In this document: positions 59,933 through 64,000 of the stretch, one piece after another | Layout: each line of letters starts with the position of its first letter | Numbering within the stretch: position 1 is the first letter of the stretch | Assembly (NCBI RefSeq): GCF_900290275.1 | Contig: NZ_LT985324.1 | Location: forward strand, 310,001-374,000 | DNA: 64,000 nucleotides | Source of the DNA: Prevotella merdae | GTDB lineage: Bacteria > Bacteroidota > Bacteroidia > Bacteroidales > Bacteroidaceae | Direction: 5' to 3' | Position numbers and translations under genes: made by a program | Notes under the pieces: model-generated | The model's input: the letters and a program-made list of their open reading frames with translations, nothing else | The model's database searches: none | What the model was told of the DNA's origin: nothing

Positions 59933-60677
59933 ACCTATATTTAGTTCTCGCTAAGGCATAGCTTTCTTCTTCTTTGTCCAGGAGTTCTTCGGTAGGGATA
60001 TAACTGCTGCCGAGAGCAATAAACGTAAGATTGAAGAACAACAAGGCAAGCAATACGGCAGGACCTACTATATATAATAAGGTGGTAGAACAGATGGCAA
60101 CTGGCATAGCGAGAACTGCGAGCCATAGAATGATTACACTTGCTCGGGAATATCTTACGTAAGGCAACAAATCCGTTGCCGCCATTGTCTCCAACATATT
60201 TTTACGCCTAATCATCTCCTGAATAATCATGTATATGCAATAGAAAACACTTACGCAAAACAGAGTCAGCATCAGATAAAGCCCCTCTCTGATATACAGG
60301 CTATGATGAAGACTGATACCCACGCAAAAGACCACAATGATGGCAGCATAAATGCCACTACACATCAGTATCATCTTTCTGAGGTTGGAACGTGTGGCCT
60401 CTATATTGTAGATTCCCATGGAGATAAGCGAAAAACAGGGCGTATAGACGAGAATGTTAACGACAGCCCCAAGACTGTCGTCAGCAGCACGGAAGCCGAA
60501 AACCATCTGTATGACATATTGTATCGCCAATCCTATTAAGGCGACAACAATCATCCATCGTGAATGCTCATATCGCTTGTTCTCCCATCTTACATGCAGA
60601 TGAGAGAGTGCCACGAAGAAGGCATTGACAATCATGAATATGAAACATGCAAACTGAAGAAGATACAATGAGTCCAT
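59901..60677 (-). CDS. 7-TM sensor half of a split regulator
   Basis: A 258-residue protein with seven hydrophobic segments (about 5-25, 42-62, 73-94, 104-124, 134-154, 180-200, 205-230), then a short cytosolic tail TKYRYGGGTFCQAV that ends just after the G8 tract. In the intact form seven membrane helices joined to an AraC-type DNA-binding domain would give a one-component membrane regulator, an arrangement known in Bacteroidales near fimbrial genes. In the present G8 state translation stops at 59901, so the product should be a membrane protein without DNA-binding domain. Confidence 0.8.
   Translation of the reverse strand: MDSLYLLQFACFIFMIVNAFFVALSHLHVRWENKRYEHSRWMIVVALIGLAIQYVIQMVFGFRAADDSLGAVVNILVYTPCFSLISMGIYNIEATRSNLRKMILMCSGIYAAIIVVFCVGISLHHSLYIREGLYLMLTLFCVSVFYCIYMIIQEMIRRKNMLETMAATDLLPYVRYSRASVIILWLAVLAMPVAICSTTLLYIVGPAVLLALLFFNLTFIALGSSYIPTEELLDKEEESYALARTKYRYGGGTFCQAV
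59923..59930 (-). repeat. G8 homopolymer tract (candidate phase-variation switch)
   Basis: Eight G on the minus strand at the exact junction of the 7-TM and AraC frames. G7 or G10 joins the frames (RTKYRYGGAHSAKQ); G8 and G9 stop early. Slippage of such tracts in replication is a known switch mechanism. A sequencing error of one G is the main alternative. Confidence 0.75.
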
Positions 60678-60716
60678 AGGTTTCTTGTTTTCACACTTGC
60701 TGAAGTGGAATATATA

Positions 60717-60761
60717 ATGTGTTCAAAATCCATAATAAGATAATGTGGATTTTGAACACAT
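60717..60761. terminator. Hairpin downstream of trmD
   Basis: ATGTGTTCAAAATCCA (60717-60732) pairs perfectly with TGGATTTTGAACACAT (60746-60761), 13-nt loop. It lies 15 nt after the trmD stop (minus strand). No long T-run follows. Confidence 0.65.
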
Positions 60762-60776
60762 AAGTCTTGTGTGGTT

Positions 60777-61454
60777 TTATTTCTCAAGCAGGTCGGGTCG
60801 CAAGCGCTGCGTACGCTCCATGGCTTGTTCCATTTCCCAATTCTTTATCTTTGCCTCGTTGCCGCTAAGCAATATATCGGGTACTTTCCATCCCTTGTAG
60901 TCGGCAGGGCGTGTGTAGATAGGAGCAGATAGCATGTCGTCCTGGAAACAATCGCTTAGGGCGCTCTGCTCGTCGCCTATAACACCCGGCACAATACGTA
61001 CAATGGCATCTGCCATAACGGCAGCAGCAAGCTCGCCACCAGTGAGCACATAGTCGCCAATTGAAATCTCTCGTGTGATAAGATGGTCGCGCACACGCTG
61101 GTCTATACCTTTATAATGTCCGCATAGTATGATGATGTTGCCCTTCATCGAAAGATCGTTGGCAACATGCTGGTCAAACTTCTCGCCATCAGGCGATGTG
61201 AATATCACCTCGTCGTAATCGCGTTCGGCCTTTAAAGCAGAAATACAGCGGTCGATAGGTTCGCATTGCATCACCATACCCGCAAATCCTCCATAAGGAT
61301 AGTCGTCAACACGGCGCCACTTATCTGCCGAATAGTCGCGCAAGTTGTGTAGATGAATCTCGGCGAGACCCTTCTTTTGAGCGCGTGCAAGTATCGATTC
61401 GTTTATAAAGCCCTCAAGCATTTCGGGCAATACGGTTATAATATCTATTCTCAT
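60777..61454 (-). CDS. trmD: tRNA (guanine-N1-)-methyltransferase TrmD
   Basis: A 225-residue essential SPOUT enzyme that methylates G37 of tRNAs next to the anticodon, preventing frameshifts. Family blocks: [20 protein letters not shown] at the start, [15 protein letters not shown] near 50-65, the knot with [14 protein letters not shown] near 115 and [19 protein letters not shown] near 130-148 with the SAM site, and PGVIGDEQS. Length is normal. It has a -7 box only 5 nt before the ATG, so the leader is very short. It stands alone, not in an rps/rpl operon. Confidence 0.96.
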   Translation of the reverse strand: MRIDIITVLPEMLEGFINESILARAQKKGLAEIHLHNLRDYSADKWRRVDDYPYGGFAGMVMQCEPIDRCISALKAERDYDEVIFTSPDGEKFDQHVANDLSMKGNIIILCGHYKGIDQRVRDHLITREISIGDYVLTGGELAAAVMADAIVRIVPGVIGDEQSALSDCFQDDMLSAPIYTRPADYKGWKVPDILLSGNEAKIKNWEMEQAMERTQRLRPDLLEK

Positions 61455-61459
61455 AGGTG

Positions 61460-61467
61460 CAAAATTA
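61460..61467 (-). promoter_or_regulatory. -7 box for trmD
   Basis: TAATTTTG on the minus strand, 6 nt before the ATG; suggests a near-leaderless message. Confidence 0.4.
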
Positions 61468-61518
61468 CATAATTTCGGTCATTCAGCAAAGAAAACATGA
61501 AAATAACCACGTTTATTT

Positions 61519-61548
61519 TTGCCTAGTCTTTTTATTTAGTTATCTTTG
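61519..61548 (+). promoter_or_regulatory. Promoter of thrS
   Basis: TTG at 61519-61521, 19-nt spacer, TATCTTTG at 61541-61548, 31 nt before the ATG. A full consensus match. The leader is too short for a T-box. Confidence 0.65.
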
Positions 61549-61578
61549 CACCAACTTTGATAAAAAAACTAATTTGTT

Positions 61579-63531
61579 ATGGTTAAAATCACATTTCCTG
61601 ATGGCTCAGTTCGTGAATACGAGCAGGGCGTGACGGGGTTACAAATCGCCGAGAGTATTTCACCGGCTCTCGCTCGCAACGTTGTATCTTGCGGTGTTAA
61701 TGGTGAAACAGTGGAGCTTAATCGTCCTATCAACGAGGACGCTACAATCGCCCTTTACAGATTTGAGGACGAAGAGGGTAAGCACACATTCTGGCACACA
61801 TCTGCCCACCTTCTTGCCGAGGCTCTTAAGGAGCTTTATCCTGGCATACAGTTTGGATTTGGTCCGGCTGTGGAAAACGGTTTCTTCTACGACGTAATGC
61901 CTAAGGAAGGCGACGTCATCTCCGAGAACGACTTCCCGAAGATAGAGGCAAAGATGAAGGAACTCGCCAAGAAGAACGAGCCAGTTGTTCGTCGTGAGGT
62001 TCCTAAGGCTGAGGCTTTGGCCGAATTCAAGGCTGATGGTCAGGCTTACAAGTGTGAGCACATTGAGCAGGATCTTGAGGATGGCTCAATTTCTACATAC
62101 ACTCAGGGCAACTTCACCGACCTTTGTCGTGGCCCGCACCTTATGAGTACTGGTGCTATCAAGGCTGTTAAGATTACAAGTGTTGCTGGTGCTTTCTGGC
62201 GCGGAGACGCTAAGCGCGACCAGATGACACGTATCTATGGCATCTCTTTCCCTAAGAAGAGCATGCTGGATGAGTATCTGCAGATGCTTGAGGAGGCTAA
62301 GAAGCGCGACCATCGTAAGATTGGCAAGGAGATGGAACTATTTATGTTCTCTGAGCGTGTAGGTAAGGGTTTGCCTATATGGTTGCCTAAGGGTACCGAT
62401 CTTCGCCTTCGTCTTCAGGACTTGCTGCGCAAGCTCCTTAAGCCTTACAACTATCAGGAGGTTATCACTCCGGGTATTGGTGGCAAGAGCCTTTATGTAA
62501 CATCAGGCCACTACGCTCATTATGGCAAGGATGCTTTCCAGCCTATCCACACACCAGAGGAGGACGAGGAGTATATGCTCAAGCCTATGAACTGTCCTCA
62601 CCACTGCGAGGTCTTCGCACGCAAGCCACGTTCGTACAAGGATCTGCCTTTGCGTATCGCCGAGTTTGGTACTGTGTTCCGCTATGAGAAGAGTGGCGAG
62701 TTGCACGGACTTACACGTGTGCGCACCTTTACTCAGGACGATGCTCACCTCTTTGTACGTCCAGAGCAGGTAAGACAGGAGTTTGAGAACATCATCGACA
62801 TCATTCTCAAGGTGTTCAGCATCTTTGGTTTCAACAACTACGAGGCACAGATCTCGCTCCACGATCCTAAGGATACCGAGAAGTATATTGGTAGCGAGGA
62901 GATTTGGGCTGAATCAGAGAATGCTATCCGCGAGGCTTGTCGCGAGAAGGGCCTTGAGGTACACGAGGAAGTAGGCGAGGCTGCTTTCTATGGTCCTAAG
63001 CTCGACTTCATGGTTAAGGATGCTATTGGTCGTCGTTGGCAGCTTGGTACAATCCAGGTTGACTACAACTTGCCACAGCGCTTTAAGCTGGAGTATACAG
63101 CTGAGGATAACTCTAAGCAGACACCTGTAATGATTCACCGTGCACCGTTTGGTTCACTGGAGCGTTTCACAGCTGTGCTTATTGAGCATACAGCAGGTCA
63201 TTTCCCATTGTGGCTTACACCAGACCAGGTGGCTATCCTGCCTATCTCGGAGAAGTACAACGAGTATGCTAAGGAGGTACAGAAGTTCTTCGACAAGCAG
63301 GGTGTACGTGCACTTGTAGACGACCGCAACGAGAAGATTGGCCGCAAGATTCGCGACAACGAGCTCAAGCGTGTGCCTTACATGGTAGTAGTAGGTGAGA
63401 AGGAAGCAGCCGAGGGTCTTGTTTCTATGCGTAAGCAAGGTGGCGGCGAGCAGGCTACTATGACTAAGGAGGAGTTTGCTAAGCGCATCAACGACGAGGT
63501 TGCCGAGCAGCTCAAAGCAGCTGAGGAGTAA
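61579..63531 (+). CDS. thrS: Threonyl-tRNA synthetase
   Basis: A 650-residue class II synthetase charging tRNA-Thr. An N-terminal TGS domain (about 1-61), an editing domain with [14 protein letters not shown] near 74 and the second-half [10 protein letters not shown] near 184, a catalytic core with motif 2 [20 protein letters not shown] near 360-385 and motif 3 [16 protein letters not shown] near 515, zinc ligands ([11 protein letters not shown]ys near 335), and the anticodon-binding domain from about 540. Complete in length. infC does not follow; a hairpin and a fur-like gene do. Confidence 0.97.
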   Translation: MVKITFPDGSVREYEQGVTGLQIAESISPALARNVVSCGVNGETVELNRPINEDATIALYRFEDEEGKHTFWHTSAHLLAEALKELYPGIQFGFGPAVENGFFYDVMPKEGDVISENDFPKIEAKMKELAKKNEPVVRREVPKAEALAEFKADGQAYKCEHIEQDLEDGSISTYTQGNFTDLCRGPHLMSTGAIKAVKITSVAGAFWRGDAKRDQMTRIYGISFPKKSMLDEYLQMLEEAKKRDHRKIGKEMELFMFSERVGKGLPIWLPKGTDLRLRLQDLLRKLLKPYNYQEVITPGIGGKSLYVTSGHYAHYGKDAFQPIHTPEEDEEYMLKPMNCPHHCEVFARKPRSYKDLPLRIAEFGTVFRYEKSGELHGLTRVRTFTQDDAHLFVRPEQVRQEFENIIDIILKVFSIFGFNNYEAQISLHDPKDTEKYIGSEEIWAESENAIREACREKGLEVHEEVGEAAFYGPKLDFMVKDAIGRRWQLGTIQVDYNLPQRFKLEYTAEDNSKQTPVMIHRAPFGSLERFTAVLIEHTAGHFPLWLTPDQVAILPISEKYNEYAKEVQKFFDKQGVRALVDDRNEKIGRKIRDNELKRVPYMVVVGEKEAAEGLVSMRKQGGGEQATMTKEEFAKRINDEVAEQLKAAEE

Positions 63532-63558
63532 TACTTAAAGTATACCTACATAAAATTG

Positions 63559-63603
63559 ACGGGGATTAACAACTTGATGATTTGTCAAGTTGTTAATCCC
63601 CGT
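63559..63603. terminator. Perfect 19-bp hairpin between thrS and the Fur-family gene
   Basis: ACGGGGATTAACAACTTGA (63559-63577) pairs perfectly with TCAAGTTGTTAATCCCCGT (63585-63603), 7-nt loop. It lies between convergent genes, so it is probably a bidirectional terminator, though the T-run is short. Confidence 0.75.
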
Positions 63604-63619
63604 TGATTGTATAGATGTA

Positions 63620-64000
63620 TTACTTTGCTTTGCACTCTGCGCATACTCCCTTAATAACAAACGACATGGCATGTGCCTCAAACCCTTCCGGCAATTGTAC
63701 ATCTGGCATTTGCGCATCTTCCAAGCAAAACGAACGTTGGCATATCTCGCAATAGAAGTGTATATGATTTTCGTCGTGCTTGCATGGACCATGATGTCCG
63801 CATAGCTCGTAATTTAGCAAACCACGTCCGTCCTCGAACGAGTGTACAACCTCATGTTCAAGAAACAATGTCAGCACACGGAATATGCTCGACTTGTCCA
63901 TAGACAGTAGTTTCATTTCTAATGCCTTCAAGCTCATAGGTCGATTGGCCTCGTGCAGAGCTTTTAGCACTAATATTCTGTTGGCAGTAGGTTTTACTCC
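63620..64000 (-). CDS. Fur-family metal-dependent regulator (5' end outside window)
   Basis: At least 126 residues. The frame is open to the window edge (GVKPTANRILVLKALHEANR), so the start is outside. The winged-helix domain has SLKALEMKLLSMDKSSIFRV, where Fur members have ...LDxxTVYRxL. The dimerisation domain carries HHGPCKHDENHIHFYCEICQ with the metal-binding His cluster and the CxxC zinc site, and a second zinc pair in GVCAECKAK. Zinc-responsive (Zur) or iron-responsive (Fur) cannot be decided; the two CxxC sites are shared by both. Confidence 0.88.
   Translation of the reverse strand, partial: GVKPTANRILVLKALHEANRPMSLKALEMKLLSMDKSSIFRVLTLFLEHEVVHSFEDGRGLLNYELCGHHGPCKHDENHIHFYCEICQRSFCLEDAQMPDVQLPEGFEAHAMSFVIKGVCAECKAK

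Overview
This window comes from the chromosome of a member of the Bacteroidota, most likely order Bacteroidales and close to Prevotella/Segatella. The evidence is a SusC/SusD pair, the type IX secretion protein PorQ, fimbrillin lipoproteins of type V pili, a Bacteroidota-type LptD, a VUT-type queuosine precursor transporter, TonB with its characteristic C-terminal domain, and repeated promoters of the TAnnTTTG type instead of sigma-70 boxes. Ribosome-binding sites are weak throughout, as expected for the phylum. The species call is inference; I could run no search.

Layout. 1-530: end of an rRNA operon (3' end of 23S, 5S, terminator). 531-4250: a gene-poor stretch with one small outer-membrane protein, three insertion-sequence relics (IS110-, IS4- and IS1634-like) and tRNA-Arg(CCG). 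4254-10099: lptD, an HD hydrolase, an OadA-like carboxyltransferase and queF. 10400-15210: an orphan susCD pair. 15786-24407: queuosine precursor transporter, TlpA-like thioredoxin, MATE exporter, a cytidylate-kinase-like protein with a phosphodiesterase, a His-rich COG0523 GTPase, two tiny paralogous membrane peptides, cmk and porQ. 24413-35023: SulP, TatD, a hypothetical protein, a prenyl diphosphate synthase, TonB, pyrD/pyrK, a putrescine block (aguA, SpoU methyltransferase, aguB) and a PAP2 phosphatase. 35232-44452: class A PBP, xylA/xylB, C1 and M24 peptidases, patatin.

44.4-52.6 kb is the accessory core. It is a run of small defence or toxin-antitoxin-like units: HigBA, a UDG-like pair, a truncated Abi_2 gene, a DUF4143 ATPase, DUF2442, Fic and a YafQ-type TA pair. 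Between them lie seven copies, one of them only a half, of one hairpin repeat (17-bp arms, same orientation). Most units have their own TAnnTTTG promoter and many stop codons lie a few bases from a hairpin. This looks like a cassette array, but no integrase is present, so the mechanism is unknown. It is the best candidate here for an undescribed system.

52.6-60.7 kb is a type V fimbrial operon: OmpA-like barrel, FimB/Mfa2-like anchor and four fimbrillin-family lipoproteins, the last with a leucine-rich C-terminus. Upstream is a regulator made of a 7-TM domain and an AraC DNA-binding domain, split by a G8 tract. Loss of one G would join the two halves into one protein of about 392 residues, so this looks like an ON/OFF switch for the pili. 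The window ends with trmD, thrS and a partial Fur-family regulator.
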